A stretch of 64,000 bases of DNA from an uncultured Lachnospiraceae bacterium (GTDB lineage: Bacteria; Bacillota; Clostridia; Lachnospirales; Lachnospiraceae). Under the pieces are notes generated by a model. That model made no database searches, was not told where the DNA came from, and worked only from the letters and a program-made list of their open reading frames with translations. Location of the stretch: assembly GCA_949949005.1 (NCBI GenBank), contig CATLHM010000004.1, positions 62,001-126,000 of the forward strand, read 5' to 3'. Shown one piece after another: positions 1 through 9,314 of the stretch; position 1 is the stretch's first letter; each line of letters opens with the position of its first letter. A program made the translations under genes and the position numbers.

Positions 1-360
1 GATGCCCAGATATGTTTGAAAATGGAATAGCACATCGCATTCTATTTTGCAAAGAGTTTAAGAATATTTCAGGAAATAAAAATGTACACGCTTGATAAAA
101 TGTATATTTTTACTGTAATGGAGGTATAAAGGAGATAATTGATATGTTGATGGAACAGGCTACGGCTGTGAGAAGGGAGTGGAGCGCTGTCTGTGACAGT
201 GTTATTCATGAAAAACCTAAATTTATCAAGCGAACGAGAGACAAAATGTGGTTTTCCAATTTGGATACCATGTCTGAGATTTTGCGGGCGTATCAATTTT
301 CTGCAATAAAATATCGGGAAGATGATGGCTCAGTTACATTATCTCTTAATGAAATTGATC
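1..360 (+). repeat. Direct repeat copy 1 (promoter region plus 5' part of antitoxin-like gene); copy 2 at about 2431-2772
   Basis: Near-identical text in both places, e.g. atgttgatggaacaggctacggctgtgagaag...gaaattgatc; only a few substitutions in the coding part and a ~15 nt indel upstream. Confidence 0.92.
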
Positions 361-389
361 GGTTATTGTCAATCAGGCCATGCCCGTAA
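144..389 (+). pseudogene. Truncated copy of Phd/YefM-like antitoxin gene (3' end lost)
   Basis: First ~70 aa nearly identical to ORF 2548..2856; diverges after ...LSLNEID and stops soon after. Confidence 0.7.
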
Positions 390-418
390 ACCTCTTTGCG
401 GCCATGGCCTGATTTTTT
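371..418 (+). terminator. Intrinsic terminator
   Basis: aatcaggccatg / catggcctgatt 12-bp stem followed by TTTTTT. Confidence 0.7.
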
Positions 419-430
419 ACAAGGAAATTC

Positions 431-685
431 TTAATAAATAATTTTCCGTATAGAGTCTCCAGAGAGGCCGTATTCCTGCGCCAACGCATCCGGAGAGCTT
501 CCGGCTTGATATTTGGATCGTATTTCCTCATTCCTTTTCTTGTAAAAGGCCCTGGCGCCGGAGGATTCTCCCCAGGGCTTTTTTTCACGGACATTCGGAA
601 CGTAGAGAGTTTCCCCGGAGACGTATTGCTGCAGCTCCCTTAACAGATGGTCCGGCAGGATATCCTGTGCATTTTTATATTTCAT
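431..685 (-). CDS. Small HTH-type protein, CD3324-like family
   Basis: 84 aa, MKYKNAQDILPDHLLRELQQYVSGETLYVP...ALAQEYGLSGDSIRKIIY. Confidence 0.7.
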   Translation of the reverse strand: MKYKNAQDILPDHLLRELQQYVSGETLYVPNVREKKPWGESSGARAFYKKRNEEIRSKYQAGSSPDALAQEYGLSGDSIRKIIY

Positions 686-1084
686 TCAGGAATTCCTCTT
701 CACTTTGATACTCATGGATGATGCCGCCCCCCCCTTGGCGATCATATCTCGGATAAGCTTCTCCGCCTCTTTTGCCTTTTGGGCGATCAGGGAAAGGTTT
801 TCGCAGTCGAAATATTTCATCAGTTCCACCTTTTTGGCTCCAAAATCCTGGCATACGTCGTTCAATTCACTTTGCAGGTAGATCCCCCACATGTATACCT
901 TTACGGCGTCATTTTGCTGAACGTAATGGCGGATCCTCAGCCAGGTGTAGGACAGCTCGCCGTACCAGTCGGCCAGATCCTGATAATTATGCTCGGTGGG
1001 GATACTGCCGTTTTTCTCAGGCTCCTTTTCGGAAAGATAATCCTGCATAAGGCTGATCCACTGTGTTACAAAATCATAGCTCAT
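686..1084 (-). CDS. Hypothetical helical protein
   Basis: Start MSYDFVTQWISLMQDY at 1084 chosen; the ORF extends to 1381 but that N-terminal extension looks non-coding. Confidence 0.5.
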   Translation of the reverse strand: MSYDFVTQWISLMQDYLSEKEPEKNGSIPTEHNYQDLADWYGELSYTWLRIRHYVQQNDAVKVYMWGIYLQSELNDVCQDFGAKKVELMKYFDCENLSLIAQKAKEAEKLIRDMIAKGGAASSMSIKVKRNS

Positions 1085-1337
1085 ATCAATACCTATACCT
1101 TTCCGCGGCCTGCCGCTTCTGATTCCATGAACACACGCTAAAAGGTCTTTTATCAGAAGAGGCAGGCGCCGTACTTGATTGGATTGTGACGGATATCTTC
1201 GAAGATAGCCCTTTCGGGACATTATTATTGTAGATGCAAAAAGTAAAAAGGCAATGCAGTAAATGATTCTGTAACGTTCTTTCCGCAGGGCCCTTTGTGA
1301 GAGTGTGCCAAAGAGAAAATAAGCAGACAGCGGATTT

Positions 1338-2351
1338 TTACACACCCGCTGAGAAGACCTCATAAATCTGCGCCACGTCATAGTTGCCGGTTTGCTGCTG
1401 CGCTGCTATCATTTTTTCAATTTCGGAAAGATCTTCTTCCAATTCCTCAGCTATCACTTCCGGCGTTTTTCCCTTTTGGAGTTTTTTGCATACGGCATTT
1501 ATTATGTATTTGTGCTCACCCTCTAACGCCATATCCACGAACGCCTTGCATAAGTCATATTTTGCCTCTATGATTTCCATAGTATCATTCTCCTCTCTGA
1601 TTTTAACCTTCGCCACAACCTCAAGCAGCTCCCGGGTTTCACTGTCCATTTGGCTGTAGGATTGTTTGTTTTCTTCCATGATCTTTTTCAGTTGATCCTT
1701 GTCCTGCCCGTACCGAACCACCTCAAATAGCTGGCGCAGCCCGGTGTGATATTCCTCAAAGGTATCATGCTCATGGCAGTCGTAAAGATTCAGCCTGTAA
1801 TTGGTGACAAAATCCTTCAGTTCATCGTCAATTTCCAGCAGGTCATACAGGCATCTTGCGCCATCCCAGGGATGTTTTGTTCCGCAGTACACTACCAGGG
1901 TGATAATTGGAATGAACTTTTCATCCTTTCTCATTCCCGAATAAAATTCATCTGTTCCAATCTTAAAATCCTTTTCCTTTTCATGGGCTGCTTTCTTTCG
2001 CTTCCACTGTCTCTGGTAGCTGATGCTTTCCGTCAGCATATTTCTAAAAACCATATGGTAATCTACATAGGTCTGATTTTCTACAGCCAGGATGTGTATC
2101 AGCCTGCCGCGCCACATCCTCACCTTATCTGTGATTGTCTTGAAATTTTCCCGGGCGCCGAGTTCCTTTCCCAGATATACAAACTGCATATCTGCGGGTT
2201 CCAGTTCCTCGGGCTTTACTACCTGCCTGCCCTTAAAAAGAGCGCCGTTTATCTGGTCTGCAAATCTGCTGTTGTCGTCCAGATAATCAAAGTGATATTC
2301 ATCTGATTTTCCCATTTGGTTTCCTCCCTTTTTTGATAAGCCAATCTCCAA
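1338..2351 (-). CDS. Rpn family / PD-(D/E)XK recombination-promoting nuclease (transposase_31-like)
   Basis: 337 aa; ...FADQINGALFKGRQVVKPEEL..., ...IIPIITLVVYCGTKHPWDGARCLYDLL... typical of clostridial Rpn proteins. Confidence 0.75.
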   Translation of the reverse strand: MEIGLSKKGGNQMGKSDEYHFDYLDDNSRFADQINGALFKGRQVVKPEELEPADMQFVYLGKELGARENFKTITDKVRMWRGRLIHILAVENQTYVDYHMVFRNMLTESISYQRQWKRKKAAHEKEKDFKIGTDEFYSGMRKDEKFIPIITLVVYCGTKHPWDGARCLYDLLEIDDELKDFVTNYRLNLYDCHEHDTFEEYHTGLRQLFEVVRYGQDKDQLKKIMEENKQSYSQMDSETRELLEVVAKVKIREENDTMEIIEAKYDLCKAFVDMALEGEHKYIINAVCKKLQKGKTPEVIAEELEEDLSEIEKMIAAQQQTGNYDVAQIYEVFSAGV

Positions 2352-2430
2352 AGGCTATCAGCTTTCTTTTTCATATAAGGGATTCTTTGAGAAATAGATG
2401 ATTTGTCACAGATGTGATATCAGAATAGAA

Positions 2431-2772
2431 GATTCCCAGATATGTTTGAAATTAGAATAACACACTGCATTATATTTTGTAAAGTGCTTTAAGAATATTT
2501 CACGAATTAAAAGTGTACATTTTTACTATAATGGAGGTATAAAGGAGATGATTGATATGTTGATGGAACAGGCTACGGCTGTGAGAAGAGAGTGGAGCGC
2601 TGTCTGTGGCAGTGTTATTCATGAAAAACCTAAATTTATCAAGCGAACGAGAGACAAAATGTGGTTTTCCAATTTGGATACCATGTCTGAGATTTTGCAG
2701 GCGTATCAATTTTCTGCAATAAAATATCGGGAAGATGATGGCTCAGTTACACTATCTCTTAATGAAATTGAT
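2431..2772 (+). repeat. Direct repeat copy 2 of 1-360
   Basis: See copy 1. Confidence 0.92.
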
Positions 2773-2983
2773 CTGATCGAGAACGGTGCGGACGAAAGAA
2801 AGGCACGTAGGAAGCTTGGCGAGGCGATATTAGAATATTCGCTGGAAATATTATAATGAGTACGAAATGTATTCCCATAGTCCGAATCGAAGGAAACATA
2901 TTCCGTATATATTCAAGGCATTGATTATAGATGACCCTGAAAAGATAGGAGATATACTACAGTGCCAAGATGGAGAGAACTAA
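2548..2983 (+). pseudogene. Phd/YefM-like antitoxin, interrupted by a 1-nt frameshift
   Basis: ORF 2548..2856 ends ...AILEYSLEIL*; removing one A of GAAA at 2845-2848 continues ...EYSLEYYNEYEMYSHSPNRRKHIPYIFKALIIDDPEKIGDILQCQDGEN* to 2983, overlapping the toxin start. Confidence 0.75.
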
Positions 2984-3180
2984 AGGGATTTTGCGAGAAA
3001 GACGGGTGGGAGTTGTATAAAGATACGGATCACTATCTTTATCGAAAAACAGATGAAGGTGGAAAGATACGGATGACTAAGATTTCGAAAGGTTCTGGAG
3101 AGATTCATTCCAAAATGTGGAAAGAAATATTGAAAAAACAGCTACAGGTCACACAAGAGTATTTCAATAGCAAAATATAG
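2962..3180 (+). CDS. HicA-like toxin (type II TA)
   Basis: 72 aa, GTG start; WRELKGFCEKDGWELYKDTDHYLYRK...ISKGSGEIHSKMWKEILKKQLQVT. Confidence 0.75.
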   Translation: MPRWRELKGFCEKDGWELYKDTDHYLYRKTDEGGKIRMTKISKGSGEIHSKMWKEILKKQLQVTQEYFNSKI

Positions 3181-3189
3181 GAAGTTCAC

Positions 3190-3232
3190 AAACAGACCAT
3201 GTCTGCGGAAACGTTGCAGACATGGTCTGTTT
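3190..3232 (+). terminator. Perfect 17-bp stem-loop, terminator of the TA cassette
   Basis: aaacagaccatgtctgc ggaaacgtt gcagacatggtctgttt. Confidence 0.7.
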
Positions 3233-3360
3233 ATGAAAATTGTTGCTTTTGCAATCTTAGTACATTATAATGATAAAGAACCGAATTGGATCGCAGATGC
3301 GAAACTGCCTGCACGGATTTCGCATCGCGTTGCCGCAAAAACCGCGGCATGGAGGTTAAA

Positions 3361-3981
3361 ATGAATAATAGCTTAAGAAGCGTGAGGGAGGCAGTGGCAA
3401 TATTGGGTGAGCTTGGGATTGCCTCTATTTCGGAGAGGATGATCGTGGAGTTTGAGCGTTCCTGGAATAGTGTGCCCAAGGAGACCCGGGAGTCTTTGGA
3501 CGTGATCACTATGCTCCTGGCGGCAGTGGGGGTAGGGCATTTTGACGCCGAAACCTTTGAGTGGACGCCCACATCGGATATCGTGTACAGCTTTGATGTG
3601 GAGGTGTTTGATATTGACAGGATGTACACCCTGTTTTTGCAGGGAATACAGTCCATCAGCGGAGATGAATTTGAGATCACACAGATCCGGGAGGAAGCCG
3701 GAGGAGTGGAATACCCCTCGGGCAGAGAAACCCAGAGAGTGCAGTTTTTATGTGATGGAAAAGAGTGTACTTACCTGGCGCAGGTGAATTATGATTGGTT
3801 TGATGTGGGAATTTTGGATTATATGAACGAGGTGCTGGCCGATATGGGTAATCCCAAAAGGCTCTATTTTATGAGCGACGGTTATCAGGAGTGTATTATT
3901 TTTTACTGCACTCAGTTCTGGGCCAGGCGTTTTGAGAAAAAGACCGGATGCCGGCTCTACAGCAATACAAAAAAAGCGTAA
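3361..3981 (+). CDS. Hypothetical protein
   Basis: GGAGG then ATG at 3361; MNNSLRSVREAVAILGELGIASISERMIVEFERSW... Confidence 0.6.
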   Translation: MNNSLRSVREAVAILGELGIASISERMIVEFERSWNSVPKETRESLDVITMLLAAVGVGHFDAETFEWTPTSDIVYSFDVEVFDIDRMYTLFLQGIQSISGDEFEITQIREEAGGVEYPSGRETQRVQFLCDGKECTYLAQVNYDWFDVGILDYMNEVLADMGNPKRLYFMSDGYQECIIFYCTQFWARRFEKKTGCRLYSNTKKA

Positions 3982-4043
3982 AAACAGGAGGAAGGAAGAC
4001 CGGAGGGTCAATTCCCCGTTAAAAGAAAGGAGAAGGTTTTCAT

Positions 4044-4922
4044 ATGGCTATTTTTGAATTTAAAAATGATGGGATTGCAATTAAAGTAAACTCCGTAGGG
4101 GCGGAGCTGAAATCCTTAAGGAGGTTGGATAGGGGAACCGAATATATGTGGTGTGCAGACCCTGCTTTTTGGGAAAGAACCTCGCCCATCCTGTTTCCCT
4201 TTGTGGGTTCGGTAAACGGTAAGCGCTACCGCACGGGCGGGAAGGCTTATCCCATGAATCAGCATGGCTTTGCCAGGGATATGGAATTTTCTCTGCTTTC
4301 CCAGACACAGGACGAGCTCTGGTTTGAGCTTAGGGATAACGAAGAGACGAGAGAGAAATACCCCTTTGCATTCCGGCTGAGATTGGGCTACCGTCTGCTT
4401 TCGGATGGTGTGGAGGTAAAGTGGCAGGTGGAAAATCCTGGGGAGGAGGAGCTGCCTTTTTCCATAGGCGGACATCCGGCCTTTTATTGTCCTTTAGAGG
4501 ATGGGGAGCAAAAGACGGATTGCTTCCTTAAATTTGACAAGATAGAGCGGTTCGAGAGCACGAGAGTGGGCGACGGGCTTGTGATAGATGAGAAGGGAAC
4601 CTATGAGCTGGAGCAGGGGGGATATCTTGCGGTCACGGAGCATTTATTCGACTGCGATACCCTGGTGCTTGAGGATTACCAGACAAACGCCATCTCACTG
4701 TGCAGGGCGGATAAGAGCCCTTATGTGACTGTAATCATGGAAAAGGTACCGGTCTGGGGCGTGTGGACGCCATCGCCGGAGGCTCCCTTTATCTGTATTG
4801 AGCCCTGGTATGGCAGGTGTGACAGGACAGGCTTTGAGGGAGACTTAAAGGAGCGGGAGTGGGGCAATATTGTCCGTTCCGGAGAAACCTTTGAAGCTTC
4901 TTATAAGATTATAGTTTCATAG
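4044..4922 (+). CDS. Aldose 1-epimerase family protein (LacX-like)
   Basis: 292 aa; GIAIKVNSVGAELKSLRRLDRGTEYMWCADPAFWERTSPILFPFVG..., IGGHPAFYCPL. Confidence 0.85.
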   Translation: MAIFEFKNDGIAIKVNSVGAELKSLRRLDRGTEYMWCADPAFWERTSPILFPFVGSVNGKRYRTGGKAYPMNQHGFARDMEFSLLSQTQDELWFELRDNEETREKYPFAFRLRLGYRLLSDGVEVKWQVENPGEEELPFSIGGHPAFYCPLEDGEQKTDCFLKFDKIERFESTRVGDGLVIDEKGTYELEQGGYLAVTEHLFDCDTLVLEDYQTNAISLCRADKSPYVTVIMEKVPVWGVWTPSPEAPFICIEPWYGRCDRTGFEGDLKEREWGNIVRSGETFEASYKIIVS

Positions 4923-4946
4923 ATTGGGCTGAGACGAAATAGCGGC

Positions 4947-7643
4947 ATGGAGGAGAAAATGAGCAGGGAACTTGCAAAGACTTATGACCCCAAGGGGATT
5001 GAGGACAGAATTTACGAAAAATGGCTGGAAAAGAAATATTTTCATGCGGAGGCCGATCGCTCGAAGACGCCTTTTACCATTGTGATTCCCCCTCCCAATA
5101 TTACGGGACAGCTTCATATGGGACACGCGCTGGACAATACCATGCAGGATATCCTGATCCGCTTTAAGAGAATGCAGGGCTTTAACGCGCTCTGGCAGCC
5201 GGGGACGGATCACGCAAGTATTGCCACCGAGGTGAAGATCATTGAGAAGCTGAAGGAAGAAGGGATTAACAAAGAGGATCTGGGCCGGGAGGGCTTCCTT
5301 GAGAGGGCCTGGGAATGGAAAAAGGAATACGGGGGCCGTATCATCAGCCAGCTTAAGAAGCTGGGCTCTTCCTGTGACTGGGACAGGGAACGTTTCACCA
5401 TGGATGAGGGATGCAATAAGGCGGTGACGGAAGTTTTTTGCAAGATGCATGAAAAAGGCTGGATCTACAAGGGGAGCCGTATCATCAACTGGTGCCCGGT
5501 ATGTAATACCTCCATTTCCGACGCAGAGGTGGAATATACGGAGCAGGCAGGCCATTTCTGGCATATTAAATACCCGGTGATCGAGGAGGACGGGAGTGTG
5601 AGCACCACAAGGTTTGTGGAGTTCGCCACCACCAGGCCGGAGACCATGCTGGGGGATACGGCAGTTGCCGTAAACCCGGAGGATGAAAGATATCAGGATA
5701 TCATCGGCAAGAAGCTGATGCTTCCTATTATAAACAGGGTAATCCCCGTAGTGGCGGATTCCTATGTGGATATGGAGTTTGGAACCGGTGTGGTGAAGAT
5801 CACCCCCGCTCATGACCCCAACGACTTTGAGGTGGGAGGGCGTCACAACTTGCCGGAGGTGAATATCTTAAATGATGACGCCACCATCAACGAAAACGGC
5901 GGAAAGTTCTGCGGAATGGATCGCTATGAAGCCAGAGCAGCCATCGTAAAAGAGCTGGAGGAGATGGGGCTTCTGGTAAAGATTGAAGATTATTCCCACA
6001 ACGTGGGAACCCATGACAGGTGTAAAACCACTATTGAGCCCATGATCAAGCAGCAGTGGTTTGTGAAGATGGAGGAGCTCATAAAGCCGGCGGTGGAAGG
6101 GGTGAAAAACGGTGACGTCCGCTTGATTCCGCCCCGGATGGAAAAGACTTATTTTAACTGGACGGACAATATCAGGGACTGGTGTATTTCCCGCCAGCTC
6201 TGGTGGGGGCACCGGATTCCCGCCTACTATTGCGACAAGTGCGGGGAGATTGTGGTCAGCCCTTCGGCCCCTGGCGTATGCCCGGCCTGCGGCCACGATC
6301 ACCTGACTCAGGACGAGGACACCCTGGATACCTGGTTTTCCTCAGCCCTCTGGCCCTTCTCTACCCTGGGATGGCCGGAAAAAACCGAGGATCTTGCCTA
6401 TTTTTATCCCACAGACGTGCTGGTGACGGGGTATGATATTATCTTTTTCTGGGTGATCCGGATGATCTTTTCGGGTTATGAGCAGATGGGGGAGCGGCCC
6501 TTTAAAACCGTGCTTTTCCATGGACTGGTAAGGGATTCCCAGGGGCGTAAAATGAGTAAATCCCTGGGCAACGGGATTGACCCGTTGGAGATTATTGATA
6601 AATACGGTGCGGACGCTTTGCGCCTTACCCTGATCACGGGCAATGCCCCGGGAAATGACATGCGTTTCTATTATGAGCGGGTGGAGGCCAGCCGGAATTT
6701 TGCAAACAAGATCTGGAATGCTTCCCGCTTTATTATGATGAATATGGATAAGCTCTCCGGGGAGCTTACGGCAGAGGGGGCACAGAAGATGGACGATTGT
6801 GCCTTAGAGCCGGTGGATAAGTGGATTATCTCCAAACTGAATACGCTGGTCAAAGATGTGACGGACAATATGGAGAGCTTTGAGCTTGGGATTGCAGTGC
6901 AGAAGGTTTACGATTTTATCTGGGACGAATTCTGCGACTGGTATATTGAGATGGTGAAACCAAGACTCTATAATTCCGATAACGCGCAGAGCCGCGGGGC
7001 GGCCCTTTGGACTTTGCGGACAGTGCTGATTGATGCCCTGAAACTTTTGCACCCTTATATGCCGTTTATCACGGAGGAAATTTTCTGTACCCTGCAATCG
7101 GAGGAAGAGTCCATCATGATTTCTTCCTGGCCCGAATTTCAGGAGGCAAGGAGCTTTATAAAAGAAGAAAAGGAGATAGAGGTTCTCAAGGAAGCGGTAC
7201 GCGGCATCCGCAATGTGCGCACGGAAATGAACGTGGCTCCCTCCAGAAAGGTGAGGGTTTTTGTAGTCAGCGACAGGGAAGAAATTTTGTCGGCATTCCG
7301 TTTGGGGAAACTCTTTTTCCAGTCCCTGGCAGGGGCATCGGAGGTGTTGGTGCAGAGGGATAAGGAAGGAATTGCACCGGATGCGGTGTCGGTGGTGATT
7401 GCCAATGCGACCTTATATATTCCCTTTGAAGAGCTGGTGGATATTGCCCAGGAGATCGCCCGTCTTGAAAAGGAAGAAAAACGCCTTGAGGGAGAGCTTA
7501 AGCGGGTAAACGGCATGCTTGGCAATGAGCGGTTCCTTTCCAAAGCGCCCCAGGAAAAGATTGCACAGGAGAGGGAAAAGCGGGAGAAGTATACCCAGAT
7601 GATGGAGCAGGTGAAAGGGCGTCTTTTGCAGCTTAAAAGATAG
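4947..7643 (+). CDS. valS: Valyl-tRNA synthetase
   Basis: [18 protein letters not shown] (HIGH), [11 protein letters not shown] (KMSKS), [22 protein letters not shown]-terminal coiled coil. Confidence 0.97.
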   Translation: MEEKMSRELAKTYDPKGIEDRIYEKWLEKKYFHAEADRSKTPFTIVIPPPNITGQLHMGHALDNTMQDILIRFKRMQGFNALWQPGTDHASIATEVKIIEKLKEEGINKEDLGREGFLERAWEWKKEYGGRIISQLKKLGSSCDWDRERFTMDEGCNKAVTEVFCKMHEKGWIYKGSRIINWCPVCNTSISDAEVEYTEQAGHFWHIKYPVIEEDGSVSTTRFVEFATTRPETMLGDTAVAVNPEDERYQDIIGKKLMLPIINRVIPVVADSYVDMEFGTGVVKITPAHDPNDFEVGGRHNLPEVNILNDDATINENGGKFCGMDRYEARAAIVKELEEMGLLVKIEDYSHNVGTHDRCKTTIEPMIKQQWFVKMEELIKPAVEGVKNGDVRLIPPRMEKTYFNWTDNIRDWCISRQLWWGHRIPAYYCDKCGEIVVSPSAPGVCPACGHDHLTQDEDTLDTWFSSALWPFSTLGWPEKTEDLAYFYPTDVLVTGYDIIFFWVIRMIFSGYEQMGERPFKTVLFHGLVRDSQGRKMSKSLGNGIDPLEIIDKYGADALRLTLITGNAPGNDMRFYYERVEASRNFANKIWNASRFIMMNMDKLSGELTAEGAQKMDDCALEPVDKWIISKLNTLVKDVTDNMESFELGIAVQKVYDFIWDEFCDWYIEMVKPRLYNSDNAQSRGAALWTLRTVLIDALKLLHPYMPFITEEIFCTLQSEEESIMISSWPEFQEARSFIKEEKEIEVLKEAVRGIRNVRTEMNVAPSRKVRVFVVSDREEILSAFRLGKLFFQSLAGASEVLVQRDKEGIAPDAVSVVIANATLYIPFEELVDIAQEIARLEKEEKRLEGELKRVNGMLGNERFLSKAPQEKIAQEREKREKYTQMMEQVKGRLLQLKR

Positions 7644-7710
7644 GGCAGGAAGAAAGGGCACGGCTTTAATTTCGAATTGATGATTTCTTTGACAATAAGG
7701 GAGGGTAGGA

Positions 7711-9273
7711 ATGAGCAGCAATAGCGAATTTTTGACGGAAGACGAATTGCGGGAGTTCCGCAAGGAGATTGAAGGTCTTGGACAGAAAGCTACGGTCCCC
7801 CAGGCGGACGAGGACGAGATAACGGAGGGACAGATTTTAAGTGAGATCATTGACGAGACGAACTCAAAGCTTCTGACTTTGGAAGAGAACGGTTCCTATG
7901 TAAAGATTTCCAAGGATAATATGACAGCCTGGCTCTATCTGACGGACCCCGGTATTGAACGAGAGAATTATACCATGGATGAGCTGATGGATTTCCTCAG
8001 ACAAAATGAGGTGACCACAGGATATCATCATTCCAACCTGGCTGCGATGATCAAGAAACGCGTATATAAGAGAGAGATCGTTGTGGCCATGGGGCAGGAG
8101 GCTATAGAGGGAAATAACGGATATTATGAATACAAGTTTGACATGAACCAGCGCAAGGCGCCCAAGGTTCTGGACAATGGCAGGGTGGATTATACCAACA
8201 TGAGTTCCCTCCAGAATGTTCATGAGGGAGATGTGGTGGCAATCTATCATCATGCCAAGGAGGGGAAGGACGGGTATGATGTGAAGGGCCGGATCCAACA
8301 GGTAAAGGGAGTAAAGGAAATTCCGCCCCTTGCGGGAAAGGCCATCTGTCAGAGCGGAGAGAATCCGGACGTCTATATCGCCCTTCAGGACGGCAAGATC
8401 GGAATGAAGAACGGTAAGATTGATATTCAGGCTCTCCACGAGATCAACGGGGATGTTACTCTTATCACGGGGAAGGTGGAATTTTTCGGCGATGTGGTGA
8501 TCACCGGAGGCGTGGAATCCGGCGTGGTGATCCGGGCAGGCAGGAATATTGAGATTAAGGGAAATGTGGAGGCAGTCAGCCTTTTCGCCGGAGGCGATAT
8601 TATCTTAGGCAGGGGCATTCAGGGAGGACAGAGATCAAAGATTATTGCCAGAGGCAATATTTATGCGGACTTTCTCGAACACACGGTGGCTGTGGCCGGA
8701 GGCGATGTGCAGGCCAATACTATTTTGAATTCAAGAGTCTCGGCGGACGGCAAGATTACCCTTACAGGAAAGAAAGGGGCGGTCATCGGCGGTTATAACC
8801 ATGCCATGATGGGAATAACGGCTACAGAAATCGGCAATGTGGCAGAAATCCGGACAGTGGTTCACGTGGGCTGCGAGAAGGAGGTTTACCAGAAGGTGCA
8901 AAAGCTGAGGATTGCCGAGGCTTCCCAGGAGGAGGCTTTAAGCGAGGTGAAAGAGGATTTCCTGGAGCTGATACAGAGAAAGAAAAAGGCAGGGAAGCTT
9001 TCGGACGCCTTAGAGATCAAGCTGCAAACCCTGGAATCCAAATATAATGCGGGCAGAAGCGAGTTGGAAGCTACAAGAAAAGAGCTGAGAAAGCTGGAAG
9101 ATCTGATCGCCACAGGGCAGGGCTCCGAGATCCTTGTGAACGGTAATGTTTACCGGGGCACAGTGGTATGCCTGGCTCAGGCACAGATGCCGATTGAGAA
9201 GGACACCTGCTTTATGAAGTACTATCAGCAGAGAGGCATGATCGAGAGCAGCGTGATTGCCTACTCTTCATAG
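7711..9273 (+). CDS. FapA / DUF342 family protein
   Basis: 520 aa with repeated beta-helix (VVIRAGRNIEIKGNVEAVSLFAGGDIILGRGIQGG...) and C-terminal coiled coil. Confidence 0.85.
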   Translation: MSSNSEFLTEDELREFRKEIEGLGQKATVPQADEDEITEGQILSEIIDETNSKLLTLEENGSYVKISKDNMTAWLYLTDPGIERENYTMDELMDFLRQNEVTTGYHHSNLAAMIKKRVYKREIVVAMGQEAIEGNNGYYEYKFDMNQRKAPKVLDNGRVDYTNMSSLQNVHEGDVVAIYHHAKEGKDGYDVKGRIQQVKGVKEIPPLAGKAICQSGENPDVYIALQDGKIGMKNGKIDIQALHEINGDVTLITGKVEFFGDVVITGGVESGVVIRAGRNIEIKGNVEAVSLFAGGDIILGRGIQGGQRSKIIARGNIYADFLEHTVAVAGGDVQANTILNSRVSADGKITLTGKKGAVIGGYNHAMMGITATEIGNVAEIRTVVHVGCEKEVYQKVQKLRIAEASQEEALSEVKEDFLELIQRKKKAGKLSDALEIKLQTLESKYNAGRSELEATRKELRKLEDLIATGQGSEILVNGNVYRGTVVCLAQAQMPIEKDTCFMKYYQQRGMIESSVIAYSS

Positions 9274-9314
9274 GAAGAGTTTCTCTTCGTGAGGAGGGTT
9301 CTCTTTGTGGGAAG

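Noticed and set aside
772-1141. + strand ORFs over the hypothetical minus-strand gene
   Set aside because: Composition and lack of RBS argue for shadow ORFs.
4923-4961. T-box leader expected before valS
   Set aside because: Only ~25 nt separate the epimerase stop and valS; no room for a T-box, so valS seems to be read from upstream.
4917-5846. 309-aa minus-strand ORF antisense to valS
   Set aside because: Shadow ORF; valS on the + strand has all expected motifs.
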